Source: Anisus vortex (Eukaryota; Mollusca; Gastropoda; Planorbidae). Taken from it: a stretch of DNA of 64,000 nucleotides. Shown in pieces: positions 1-13,869 of the stretch. The position numbers and the translations under genes were made by a program. The notes under the pieces are model-generated. The model was not told the origin of the DNA. It did no database searches and worked only from the letters and a program-made list of their open reading frames with translations. Position 1 is the stretch's first letter. The number at the start of each line of letters is the position of its first letter. The DNA is taken from contig CASBPS010000188.1 in the NCBI GenBank assembly GCA_949126835.1, forward strand, positions 434,001 to 498,000, written 5' to 3'.

Positions 1-2871
1 CACGTTCCATGAATAACATCATCTATTTTAACATTCTATACATATCTCACTTCACGTTCCATGAATCCATCTATTCTAACATTCTATACATATCCCACTT
101 CACGTTCCATAAATCACATTAACTATTCTAACATTCTATACATATCCCACTACACGTCCATGATTCCATCTATTCTAACATTCTATACATATCTCACTTC
201 ACGTTCCATTAATCGCACCATCTATTCTAACATTCTATACATATCTCACTTCACGTTAAATGAATCAAATCATCTATTCTAACATTCTATACATATCTCA
301 CTTCACGTTCCATAAATCACACCATCTATTCTGACATTTCATAAAAATATCACTTCACGTTCCATGAATCACATCATCAATTCCAACATTCAAAACATGT
401 CTCACTTCAGGTTCCATGAAACACATCATCTATTCTAACATTCTATACACATCTCACTTCACGTTCTATGAATGATATCATCTATTATAACATTCTATAC
501 ATATCTAACTTCACGTTCCATGAATCCATCTATCCTAACATACTATACATATCTCTCTTCATGTTTCATGAATCCATCTATTCTAACAATCTATACATAT
601 TTCACTTCACGTTCCATGAATCACATCATCAATTCCAACATTCAATACATGTCTCACTTTACGTTCCATGAATCACATCTTATATTCTAACATTCTGTAC
701 ATACTTCACTTCACGTTCCATGAATCACATAATCTCTTCTAACTTTCTATACATATCTCACTTCACGTTCCATGCATCCATCTATTCTAACATTCTATTC
801 ATATCTCACTTCACGTTCCTTTTAGCCATCTATTCTAACATTCTATACATATCTCACTTCTCGTTCCATGAATCGCATCATCTATTCTAACATTCTATAC
901 ATATCTCACTTCACGTTTAATGAATCACATCATTTATTCTAACATTCTATACATATCTCTCTTCATGTTCCATGAATCCATCTATTCTAACATTCTATAC
1001 ATATCCCACTTCACGTCCATGATTCCATCTATTCTAACATTCTATACATATCTCACTTCATGTTCCATTAATCGCATCATCTATTCTAACATTCTATACA
1101 TATCTCACTTCACGTTAAATGAATAACATCATCTATTCTAACATTCTATACATATCTAACTTCACGTTCCATGAATCACACCATCTATCCTAGCATTCCA
1201 TACATATCTCACATTACGTTCCATGTATCACATCATCTATTCTAACATTCTATACTCATCTCACTTCACGTTCCAGGAATAAAATCATCTATTCTAACAT
1301 TCTATACATGTCTTACTTCACGTTCCGTGAATCATATCATCTATTCTAACTTTCTATTCATATCTCACTTTACGTTCGATAAATCCATCTATTCTAACAA
1401 TCTATACATATCTCTCTTCATGTTCCATGAATCCATCTATTCTAACATTCAATACATATCTCACTTCACGTTCTATGAATCATATCATCTATTCTAACAT
1501 TCTATACATATCTCACTTCACGTTCCTTGAATCACATAATCTATTTTAACATTCTATACCTATCTCACTTTACCTTCCATTAATCCATCTGTTCTAACAT
1601 TCTATACATATCTCACTTCACGTTCCATGAATCATATCATCTATTCTTACATTCTATACATGTCTCACTTCAGGTTCCATGAAACACATCATCTATTCTA
1701 ACATTCTATACACATCTCACTTCACGTTCTATGAATGATATCATCTATTATAACATTCTATACATATCTAACTTCACGTTCCATGAATCCATCTATCCTA
1801 ACATACTATACATATCTCTCTTCATGTTTCATAAATCCATCTATTCTAACAATCTATACATATTTCACTTCACGTTCCATGAATCACATCATCTTTTCTA
1901 ATATTCTATACATATCTCACTTCACGTTCTATGAATCACATCATCTATTCTAACATTCTATGCCTATCTCACTTTACCTTCCATTAATCCATCTATTCTA
2001 ACAATCTATACATATCTCACTTCACGTTCCATGAATCATATCATCTATTCTAACATTCTATACATGTCTCACTTCAGGTTCCAAGAATCACATCATCTAT
2101 TCTAATATTCTATACATATCTCACTTCACGTTCCATGAATCACATCATCTCTTCTAACTTTCTATACATATCTCACTTCACGTTCCATGAATCCATCTAT
2201 TCTAACATTCTATACATATCTCACTTCACGTTCCTTTAATCCATCTATTCTAACATTCTATACATATCTCACTTCCAGTTCCATAAATCGCATCATCTAT
2301 TCTATTTTTCCAGCATATCTCAATTCACTTTTAATGAATCACATCATTTATTCTAACATTCTTTACATATCTCTCTTCATGTTCCATGAATCCATCTATT
2401 CTAACATTCTATACATATCTATCTTCTTGTTCCATGAATAACATCATCTATTTTAACATTCTATACATATCTCACTTCACGTTCCATGAATCCATCAATT
2501 CTAACATTCTATACATATCCCACTTCACGTTCCATAAATCACATTAACTATTCTAACATTCTATACATATCCCACTTCACGTCCATGATTCCATCTATTC
2601 TAACATTCTATACATATCTCACTTCACGTTCCATTAATCGCACCATCTATTCTAACATTCTATACATATCTCACTTCACGTTAAATGAATCAAATCATCT
2701 ATTCTAACATTCTATACATATCTCACTTCACGTTCCATAAATCACACCATCTATTCTGACATTTCATAAAAATATCACTTCACGTTCCATGAATCACATC
2801 ATCAATTCCAACATTCAAAACATGTCTCACTTCAGGTTCCATGAAACACATCATCTATTCTAACATTCTAT
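1..2871 (+). repeat. A-type higher-order repeat, 2425-bp unit
   Basis: Bases 1-446 are nearly identical to 2426-2871, an offset of 2425 bp. This makes 1-2425 a full higher-order unit of roughly 47-48 monomers, with a partial second copy. Diagnostic variants include TTCATAAAAATATCAC near 336 and 2761, the AAACATGTCTCACTTCAGG monomer near 397 and 2819, and TATTTTTCCAGCATATC near 2302. After about 2871 the second copy switches to a different monomer order (CTCTCTTCTGGTTCC). The same unit reappears, more or less complete, at 6.4-10.6, 28.8-30.2, 37.8-40.1 and 44.5-50.7 kb. Confidence 0.85.
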
Positions 2872-3360
2872 ACATATCTCTCTTCTGGTTCCATGAATCC
2901 ATCTATTCTAACATTCTATACATATCTCGCTTCACGTTCCATAAATTATATCATCTATTCTAACATTCTATACATATATCACTTCACGTTCCATGAATCA
3001 CATCATCTATTCTAACATTCTATACATATCTCACTTCACGTTCTATTAATCACATCATCTATTCTAACATTCTATACATATCTCACTTCACGTTCCATGA
3101 ATCACATCAACTATTCTAACATTCTATACATATCTCACTTCACGTTTCAAGAACCACATCATCGATTCTAACATTCTATACATGTCTCACTTCACGTTCC
3201 ATGAATCATATCATCTATTCTAACTTTCTATACATATTTTACTTTACGTTCCATAAATCCATCTATTCTAACATTCTATACATATCTCTATTCATGATCC
3301 ATGAATCCCTCTTTTCTTACATTCTATACATATCTCACTTCACGTTCCATGAATCATATC

Positions 3361-3412
3361 ATCTATTCTAACATTCTATACATATCTCACTTCACGTTCC
3401 ATGAATCACATC
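3361..3412 (+). repeat. reference 52-bp monomer
   Basis: A representative unvaried monomer; the next one starts at 3413 with the same ATCTATTCTA. It has a single CpG (in CACGTT), two G in total, and a near-dyad TTCACG-TTC-CATGAA. It shows weak internal 8-9 bp periodicity in its first half (ATTCTA, ACATTCTA, TACAT), hinting at an origin from a shorter repeat. Because 52 is not a multiple of three, the reading frame rotates from one monomer to the next. One frame is open through the monomer, and the next ends at the TAA in TCTAAC, so satellite open frames stay short. Confidence 0.95.
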
Positions 3413-5809
3413 ATCTATTCTAACATTCTATACATATCTAACTTACGTTCTATTAATCACATCATCTATTCTAACATTCTATACATATCTCATTTGACGT
3501 TCCATGAATCACATCATCTATTTTAATATTCTATACCTATCTCACTTTACCTTCCATTAATCTATCTATTCTAACATTCTATACATATCTCACTTCACGT
3601 TCCATGAATCGCATCATCTGTTCTAACATTCTATACATCTCTCACTTCACGTTTAATGAATCACATCAACTATTCTAACATTATATACATATCTCTCTTC
3701 ATGTTCCATGAATCCATCTATTCTAACATTCTATACATATCTCACTTCACGTTCCATGAATCAGATAATCTATTCTAACATTCTATACATGTCTCACTTA
3801 AGGTTCCATGAATCACATGATCTATTCTAATGTTCTATACATATCTCACTTCACGTTCCATTAATCACATCATCTATTCTAACATTCTATACACATCTCA
3901 CTTCATGTTCCATGAATCACATCATCTATTATAACATTCTATACATATCTCACTTCACGTTTCATGAATCCATTTATTCTAACATTCTATACATATCTCT
4001 CTTCATGTTCCATGAATCCATCTATTCTAACAATCTATACATATTTCACCTAACGTTCCATGAATCACATCATCTATTGTTATATTCTATACATATCTCA
4101 CTTCACGTTCCATGAATCATATCATCTATTCTAACACTCTATACATATCTCACTTCAGGTTTCATGAATCACATCATTTATTCTAAAATTCTATACATAT
4201 CTCACTTCAAGTTCCATGAATCACATCATCTATTCTTACATTCTATACATATCTCACTTCACGTTCCATTAAACACAACATCTATTCTAACATTCTATTC
4301 ATATCTCACTTAAAGTTCAATGAATCACATCATCTATTCTAACATTGTATACATATCTCACTTCACGTTCCATGAATGACACCATCTATCCTAACATTCC
4401 ATACATATCTCACATTACGTTCCATGTATCACATCATCAATTCTAACATTCTATACTCATCTCACTTCACGTTCCATGAATCACATCATCTATTCTAACA
4501 TTCTATACATGTCTCACTTCTCGTTCCATGAATCATATCATTTATTCTAACTTTCTATACATATCTCACTTTACGTTCCATAAATCCATCTATTCTAACA
4601 TTCTATACATATCTCACTTCACGTTCCATGAATCATATCATCTATTCTAACATTCTATACATATCTCACTTCACGTTCCATGAATCACATCATCTATTCT
4701 AACATTCTATACATATCTCACTGTACCTTCCATTAATTCATCTATTCTAACATTCTATACATATCTCACTTCACGTTCCATGAATCGCATCATCTATTCT
4801 AACATTCTATACATATATCTTCACATTTAATGAATCACATCAAATATTCTAACATTATATACATATTTCTCTTCATGTTCCATGAATCCATCTATTCTAA
4901 CATTCTATACATATTTTACTTAACGTTCCATGAATCACATCATTTTTTCGAACATTCTATACATGTCTCACTTCACGTTCCAAAAATCACACCATTCTAA
5001 CCTTCTATACATATCTCACTTCACGTTCCATGAATCACATCATCTATTCTAACATTCTATACATGTCTCACTTTAGGTTCCATGAATCACATCATCTATT
5101 CTAATATTCTATATATATCTCACTTTACGTTCCATGAATCACATCATCTATTCTAACATTCTATACACATCTCACTTCACGTTCTATGAATCACATCATC
5201 TATTATAACATTCTATACATATCTCACTTCACGTTCCATGAATCCATCTATTCTAGAATTCTATACATATCTCTCTTCATGTTCCATGAATCCATCTATT
5301 CTAACAATCTATACATATTTCACTTCACGTTCCATAAATCACATCATCTATTCTAATATTCTATACATATCTCACTTCACGTTCCATGAATCATATCATC
5401 TATTCTAACATTCTATACATATCTTACTTTACGTTCCATAAATCACATTAACTATTCTAAAATTCTATACATATCTCACTTCACATTCCATGAATCACAC
5501 CATCTATTCTAACATTCTATACATATCTCACTTCACGATCCATGAATCACACCATCTATTCTAAAATTCTATACATATCTCACTTCACGTTCCATGAATC
5601 ACATCATCTATTCTAACATTCTATACATATCTCACTTCAAGTTCCATGAATCACGTCAACTATTCTAACATTCTATACATGTCTCACTTCACGTTCCATG
5701 AATCACATCATCTATTCTAACATTCTATACATGTCTCACTTCACGTTCCATGAATCATATCATCTATTCTAACTTTCTATACATATCTCACTTTACGTTC
5801 CATAAATCC

Positions 5810-5857
5810 ATCTATTCTAACATTCTATACATATCTCTCTTCATGTTCCATGAATCC
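5810..5857 (+). repeat. reference 48-bp monomer with perfect dyad
   Basis: A representative short monomer; the next begins at 5858. It differs from the 52-mer by a 4-bp contraction and by CTCTCTTCATG replacing CTCACTTCACG. TTCATG at 5840-5845, TTC at 5846-5848 and CATGAA at 5849-5854 form a perfect 6-bp inverted repeat with a 3-base loop. This combination, a perfect dyad followed by the GAATCCATC contraction, recurs throughout the window. Confidence 0.93.
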
Positions 5858-6350
5858 ATCTATTCTAACATTCTATACATATCTCACTTCACGTTCCATG
5901 AATTATATCATCTATTCTAACATTCTATACATATCTCACTTCACGTTCCATGAATCACATCATCTATTCTAACATTCTATACATATCTCACTTCACGTTC
6001 TATTAATCACATCATCTATTCTAACATTCTATACATATCTCACTTCACGTTCCATGAATCACATCATCTATTCTAGAATTCTATACCTATCTCACTTTAC
6101 CTTCCATTAATCCATCTATTCTAACATTCTATACATATCTCACTTCACGTTTAATGAATCACATCAACTATTCTAACATTATATACATATCTGTCTTCAT
6201 GTTCCATGAATCCATCTATTTTAACATTCTACACATATCTCACTTTACGTTACATGAATCACATAATCTATTCTAACATTCTATACATATCTCACTTCAG
6301 GTTCCATGAATCACATCATCTATTCTAATATTCTATACATATCTCACTTC

Positions 6351-7966
6351 ACGTTCTATGAATCACATCATCTATTCTAACATTCTATGCCTATCTCACT
6401 TTACCTTCCATTAATCCATCTATTCTAACAATCTATACATATCTCACTTCACGTTCCATGAATCATATCATCTATTCTAACATTCTATACATGTCTCACT
6501 TAAGGTTCCAAGAATCACATCATCTATTCTAATATTCTATACATATCTCACTTCACGTTCCATGAATCACATCATCTCTTCTAACTTTCTATACATATCT
6601 CACTTCACGTTCCATGAATCCATCTATTCTAACATTCTATACATATCTCACTTCACGTTCCTTTAATCCATCTATTCTAACATTCTATACATATCTCACT
6701 TCCAGTTCCATTAATCGCATCATCTATTCTATTTTTCCAGCATATCTCAATTCACGTTTAATGAATCACATCATTTATTCTAACATTCTTTACATATCTC
6801 TCTTCATGTTCCATGAATCCATCTATTCTAACATTCTATACATATCTCACTTCACGTTCCATGAATAACATCATTTATTTTAACATTCTATACATATCTC
6901 ACTTCACGTTCCATGAATCCATCTATTCTAACATTCTATACATATCCCACTTCACGTTCCATAAATCACATTAACTATTCTAACATTCTATACATATCCC
7001 ACTTCACGTCCATGATTCCATCTATTCTAACATTCTATACATATCTCACTTCACGTTCCATTAATCGCACCATCTATTCTAACATTCTATACATATCTCA
7101 CTTTACGTTAAATGAATCAAATCATCTATTCTAACATTCTATACATATCTCACTTCACGTTCCATAAATCACACCATCTATTCTGACATTTCATAAAAAT
7201 ATCACTTCACGTTCCATGAATCACATCATCAATTCCAACATTCAAAACATGTCTCACTTCAGGTTCCATGAAACACATCATCTATTCTAACATTCTATAC
7301 ACATCTCACTTCACGTTCTATGAATGATATCATCTATTAAAACATTCTATACATATCTAACTTCACGTTCCATGAATCCATCTATCCTAACATACTATAC
7401 ATATCTCTCTTCATGTTTCATGAATCCATCTATTCTAACAATCTATACATATTTCACTTCACGTTCCATGAATCACATCATCAATTCCAACATTCAATAC
7501 ATGTCTCACTTTACGTTCCATGAATCACATCATCTCTTCTAACTTTCTATACATATCTCACTTCACGTTCCATGCATCCATCTATTCTAACATTCTATAC
7601 ATATCTCACTTCACGTTCCTTTTAGCCATCTATTCTAACATTCTATACATATCTCACTTCTCGTTCCATGAATCGCATCATCTATTCTAACATTCTATAC
7701 ATATCTCACTTCACGTTTAATGAATCACATCATTTATTCTAACATTCTATACATATCTCTCTTCATGTTCCATGAATCCATCTATTCTAACATTCTATAC
7801 ATATCCCACTTCACGTCCATGATTCCATCTATTCTAACATTCTATACATATCTCACTTCATGTTCCATTAATCGCATCATCTATTCTAACATTCTATACA
7901 TAACTCACTTCACGTTAAATGAATCACATCATCTATTCTAACATTCTATACATATCTCTCTTCTGG
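6351..7966 (+). repeat. A-type higher-order repeat, partial copy
   Basis: Aligns to about 1924-3000 with a constant offset of 4427 bp (2187 to 6614, 2486 to 6913). It then follows the A order of the first unit (411 bp from 6913 to 7324, as from 61 to 472). The next landmark is 52 bp closer than in the first unit, so one monomer has been lost. It carries the TATTTTTCCAGC and TTCATAAAAATATCAC variants in the expected places. Confidence 0.78.
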
Positions 7967-9894
7967 TTCCATGAATCCATCTATTCTAACATTCTATACA
8001 TATCTCGCTTTACGTTCCATGAATCATATCATCTATTCTAACATTCTATACATATATCACTTCACGTTCCATGAATCACATCATCTATTCTAACATTCTA
8101 TACATATCTCACTTAACGTTCTATTAATCACATCATCTATTCTAACATTCTATACATATCTCACTTCACGTTCCATGAATCACATCAACTATTCTAACAT
8201 TCTATACATATCTCACTTCACGTTTCAAGAATCCATCTATTCTAACATTCTATACATATCTCACTTCACGTTCCTTGAATCACATCATCTATTTTAACAT
8301 TCTATACCTATCTCACTTTACCTTCCATTAATCCATCTGTTCTAACATTCTATACATATCTCACTTCACGTTCCATGAATCATATCATCTATTCTAACAT
8401 TCTATACATGTCTCACTTCAGGTTCCATGAAACACATCATCTATTCTAACATTCTATACACATCTCACTTTACGTTCTATGAATGATATCATCTATTATA
8501 ACATTCTATACATATCTAACTTCACGTTCCATGAATCCATCTATCCTAACATACTATACATATCTCTCTTCATGTTTCATAAATCCATCTATTCTAACAA
8601 TCTATACATATTTCACTTCACGTTCCATGAATCACATCATCTATTCTAATATTCTATACATATCTCACTTCAAATTCTATGAATCACATCATCTATTCTA
8701 ACATTCTATGCCTATCTCACTTTACCTTCCATTAATCCATCTATTCTAACAATCTATACATATCTCACTTCACGTTCCATGAATCATATCATCTATTCTA
8801 ACATTCTATACATGTCTCACTTTAGGTTCCAAGAATCACATCATCTATTCTAATATTCTATGCATATCTCACTTCACGTTCCATGAATCACATCATCTCT
8901 TCTAACTTTCTATACATATCTCACTTCACGTTCCATGAATCCATCTATTCTAACATTCTATACATATCTCGCTTCACGTTCCATGAATCATATCATCTAT
9001 TCTAACATTCTATACATATATCACTTCACGTTCCATGAATCACATCATCTATTCTAACATTCTATACATATCTCACTTAACGTTCTATTAATCACATCAT
9101 CTATTCTAACATTCTATACATATCTCACTTCACGTTTCATGAATCACATCAACTATTCTAACATTCTATACATATCTCACTTCACGTTTCAAGAATCCAT
9201 CTATTCTAACATTCTATACATATCTCACTTCACGTTCCTTGAATCACATCATCTATTTTCACATTCTATACCTATCTCACTTTACCTTCCATTAATCCAT
9301 CTGTTCTAACATTCTATACATATCTCACTTCACGTTCCATGAATCATATCATCTATTCTAACATTCTATACATGTCTCACTTCAGGTTCCATGAAACACA
9401 TCATCTATTCTAACATTCTATACACATCTCACTTTACGTTCTATGAATGATATCATCTATTATAACATTCTATACATATCTAACTTCACGTTCCATGAAT
9501 CCATCTATCCTAACATACTATACATATCTCTCTTCATGTTTCATAAATCCATCTATTCTAACAATCTATACATATTTCACTTCACGTTCCATGAATCACA
9601 TCATCTATTCTAATATTCTATACATATCTCACTTCAAATTCTATGAATCACATCATCTATTCTAACATTCTATGCCTATCTCACTTTACCTTCCATTAAT
9701 CCATCTATTTTAACAATCTATACATATCTCACTTCACGTTCCATGAATCATATCATCTAATCTAACATTCTATACATGTCTCACTTTAGGTTCCAAGAAT
9801 CACATCATCTATTCTAATATTCTATGCATATCTCACTTCACGTTCCATGAATCACATCATCTCTTCTAACTTTCTATACATATCTCACTTCACG
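7967..9894 (+). repeat. 964-bp tandem duplication of satellite
   Basis: Two adjacent copies of a 964-bp block, about 7967-8930 and 8931-9894. The offset is identical at two landmarks: the CATATCTCGCTT monomer (8003 and 8967) and the GATATCATCTATTAT monomer (8483 and 9447). The copies differ by only scattered substitutions such as TTTTAACATT versus TTTTCACATT near 8294 and 9258. This is a recent local duplication inside an A-type region, probably by unequal exchange since both ends fall in monomer register. Confidence 0.82.
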
Positions 9895-10571
9895 TTCCAT
9901 GAATCCATCTATTCTAACATTCTATACATATCTCACTTCACGTTCCTTTAATCCATCTATTCTAACATTCTATACATATCTCACTTCCAGTTCCATGAAT
10001 CGCATCATCTATTCTATTTTTCCAGCATATCTCAATTCACGTTTAATGAATCACATCATTTATTCTAACATTCTTTACATATCTCTCTTCATGTTCCATG
10101 AATCCATCTATTCTAACATTCTATACATATCTCACTTCACGTTCCATGAATAACATTATCTATTTTAACATTCTATACATATCTCACTTCACGTTCCATG
10201 AATCCATCTATTCTAACATTCTATACATATCCCACTTCACGTTCCATAAATCACATTAACTATTCTAACATTCTATACATATCCCACTTCACGTCCATGA
10301 TTCCATCTATTCTAACATTCTATACATATCTCACTTCACGTTCCATTAATTGCACCATCTATTCTAACATTCTATACATATCTCACTTCACGTTAAATGA
10401 ATCAAATCATCTATTCTAACATTCTATACATATCTCACTTCACGTTCCATAAATCACACCATCTATTCTGACATTTCATAAAAATATCACTTCACGTTCC
10501 ATGAATCACATCATCAATTCCAACATTCAAAACATGTCTCACTTCAGGTTCCATGAAACACATCATCTATT
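9895..10571 (+). repeat. A-type higher-order repeat, partial copy
   Basis: Aligns to 6610-7290 at an offset of 3285 bp (6614 to 9899, 6913 to 10,198) and so to the first A unit. It contains TATTTTTCCAGC near 10,015 and TTCATAAAAATATCAC near 10,470. It ends where the sequence changes to the B order after the CAAAACATGTCTCACTTCAGG monomer. Confidence 0.75.
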
Positions 10572-13500
10572 CTAACATTCTATACATATCTCTCTTCATG
10601 TTCCATGAATCCATCTATTCTAACATTCTATACATATCTCGCTTCACGTTCCATGAATCATATCATCTATTCTAACATTCTATACATATATCACTTCACG
10701 TTCCATGAATCACATCATCTATTCTAACATTCTATACATATCTCACTTCACGTTCTATTAATCACATCATCTATTCTAACATTCTATACATATCTCACTT
10801 CACGTTCCATGAATCACATCAACTATTCTAACATTCTATACATATCTCACTTCACGTTTCAAGAACCACATCATCGATTCTAACATTCTATACATGTCTC
10901 ACTTCACGTTCCATGAATCATATCATCTATTCTAACTTTCTATACATATTTTACTTTACGTTCCATAAATCCATCTATTCTAACATTCTATACATATCTC
11001 TATTCATGATCCATGAATCCCTCTTTTCTTACATTCTATACATATCTCACTTCACGTTCCATGAATCATATCATCTATTCTAACATTCTATACATATCTC
11101 ACTTCACGTTCCATGAATCACATCATCTATTCTAACATTCTATACATATATAACTTACGTTCTATTAATCACATTATCTATTCTAACATTCTATACATAT
11201 CTCATTTGACGTTCCATGAATCACATCATCTATTTTAATATTCTATACCTATCTCACTTTACCTTCCATTAATCTATCTATTCTAACATTCTATACATAT
11301 CTCACTTCACGTTCTTGAATCGCATCATCTGTTCTAACATTCTATACATCTCTCACTTCACGTTTAATGAATCACATCAACTATTCTAACATTATATACG
11401 TATCTCTCTTCATGTTCCATGAATCCATCTATTCTAACATTCTATACATATCTCACTTCACGTTCCATGAATCAGATAATCTATTCTAACATTCTATACA
11501 TGTCTCACTTAAGGTTCCATGAATCACATCATCTATTCTAATGTTTTATACATATCTCACTTCACGTTCCATGAATCACATCATCTATTCTAACATTCTA
11601 TACACATCTCACTTCATGTTCCATGAATCACATCATCTATTATAACATTCTATACATATCTCACTTCACGTTTCATGAATCCATTTATTCTAACATTCTA
11701 TACATATCTCTCTTCATGTTCCATGAATCCATCTATTCTAACAATCTATACATATTTCACCTAACGTTCCATGAATCACATCATCTATTGTTATATTCTA
11801 TACATATCTCACTTCACGTTCCATGAATCATATCATCTATTCTAACACTCTATACATATCTCACTTCAGGTTTCATGAATCACATCATTTATTCTAAAAT
11901 TCTATACATATCTCACTTCAAGTTCCATGAATCACATCATCTATTCTTACATTCTATACATATCTCACTTCACGTTCCATTAAACACAACATCTATTCTA
12001 ACATTCTATTCATATCTCACTTCACGTTCAATGAATCACATCATCTATTCTAACATTGTATACATATCTCACTTCACGTTCTATGAATGACACCATCTAT
12101 CCTAACATTCCATACATATCTCACTTCACGTTCCATTAATCACATAATCTATTCTAACATTCTATTCATATCTCACTTCACGTTCAATGAATCACATCAT
12201 CTATTCTAACATTGTATACATATCTCACTTCACGTTCCATGAATCACACCATCTATCCTAACATTCCATACATATCTCACATTACTTCCATGTATTACAT
12301 CGTCTATTCTAACAATCTATACTCATCTCACTTCACGTTCCATGAATCACATCATCTATTCTAACTTTCTATACATATCTCACTTTACGTTCCATGAATC
12401 CATCTATTCTAACATTCTATACATATTCCACTTCACGTCCATGATTCCATCAATTCTAACAATCTATACATATCTCAATTCATGTTCCTTTAATCGCATC
12501 ATCTATTCTAACATTCTATACATATATCTTCACATTTAATGAATCACATCAAATATTCTAACATTATATACATATTTCTCTTCATGTTCCATGAATCCAT
12601 CTATTCTAACATTCTATACATATCTCACTTAACGTTCCATGAATCACATCATTTTTTCGAACATTCTATACATGTCTCACTTCACGTTCCAAAAATCACA
12701 CCATTCTAACCTTCTATACATATCTCACTTCACGTTCTATGAATCACATCATCTATTCTAACATTCTATACATGTCTCACTTTAGGTTCCATGAATCACA
12801 TCATCTATTCTAATATTCTATACATATCTCACTTTACGTTCCATGAATCACATCATCTATTTTAACATTCTATACACATCTCACTTCACGTTCCATGAAT
12901 CACATCATCTATTATAACATTCTATACATATCTCACTTCACGTTCCATGAATCCATCTATTCTAGAATTCTATACATATCTCTCTTCATGTTCCATGAAT
13001 CCATCTATTCTAACAATCTATACATATTTCACTTCACGTTCCATAAATCACATCATCTATTCTAATATTCTATACATATCTCACTTCACGTTCCATGAAT
13101 CATATAATCTATTCTAACATTCTTTACATATCCCACTTTACGTTCCATAAATCACATTAACTATTCTAAAATTCTATACATATCTCACTTCACATTCCAT
13201 GAATCACACCATCTATTCTAACATTATATACATATCTCACTTCACGATCCATGAATCACACCATCTATTCTAAAATTCTATACATATCTCACTTCACGTT
13301 CCATGAATCACATCATCTATTCTAACATTCTATACATATCTCACTTCAAGTTCCATGAATCACGTCAACTATTCTAACATTCTATACATGTCTCACTTCA
13401 CGTTCTATGAATCACATCATCTTTTCTAACATTCTATACATGTCTCATTTCACGTTCCATGAATCATATCATCTATTCTAACTTTCTATACATATCTCAC

Positions 13501-13869
13501 TTTACGTTCCATAAATCCATCTATTCTAACATTCTATACATATCTCTCTTCATGTTCCATGAATCCATCTATTCTAACATTCTATACATATCTCACTTCA
13601 CGTTCCATGAATTATATCATCTATTCTAACATTCTATACATATCTCACTTCACGTTCCATGAATCACATCATCTATTCTAACATTCTATACATATCTCAC
13701 TTCACGTTCTATTAATCACATCATCTATTCTAACATTCTATACATATCTCACTTCACGTTCCATGAATCACATCATCTATTCTAGAATTCTATACCTATC
13801 TCAATTTACCTTCCATTAATCCATCTATTCTAACATTCTAAACATATCTCACTTCACGTTTAATGAATC
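10572..13869 (+). repeat. B-type satellite segment, copy 2
   Basis: The second copy of 2872-6150, displaced by 7709-7712 bp. Together with the flanking A sequence this makes a segmental duplication of about 3.8 kb (2.35-6.15 with 10.06-13.87 kb). It shares multiple private lesions listed for copy 1, and has its own, including a base loss giving CACGTTCTTGAATCGC near 11,311. A stretch near 12,090-12,500 differs from copy 1. It contains an ATTCCACTTCACGTCCATG variant typical of the C array, suggesting a patch moved between blocks. Confidence 0.75.

Larger units (their letters stand above)
2872..6350 (+). repeat. B-type satellite segment, copy 1
   Basis: A block of the same monomer family in a different order from the A unit, mostly 52-mers. 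It shares private lesions with 10,572-13,869: a lost base pair region giving TAACTTACGTTC near 3440 and 11,153, CTATTGTTATATTC near 4077 and 11,788, and ACATATATCTTCACATTT near 4811 and 12,520. The offset between copies is 7711 bp at 3912 and 4157, and 7709 bp at 4813. Between about 4370 and 4800 the two copies do not align simply, so one has been locally replaced. Confidence 0.78.

Noticed and set aside
3388..3402. Heat-shock element in TTCACGTTCCATGAA
   Set aside because: HSF sites need alternating GAA and TTC units spaced by 2 bases. Here the inverted TTC and GAA are 3 bases apart and the other TTC is in the same orientation.
3391..3410. CENP-B box-like word in GTTCCATGAATC or CTCGTTCCATGAATCGC
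   Set aside because: The essential CENP-B positions (TTCG near the start and CGGG at the end) are not both present in any monomer class seen, so no centromere claim can rest on it.
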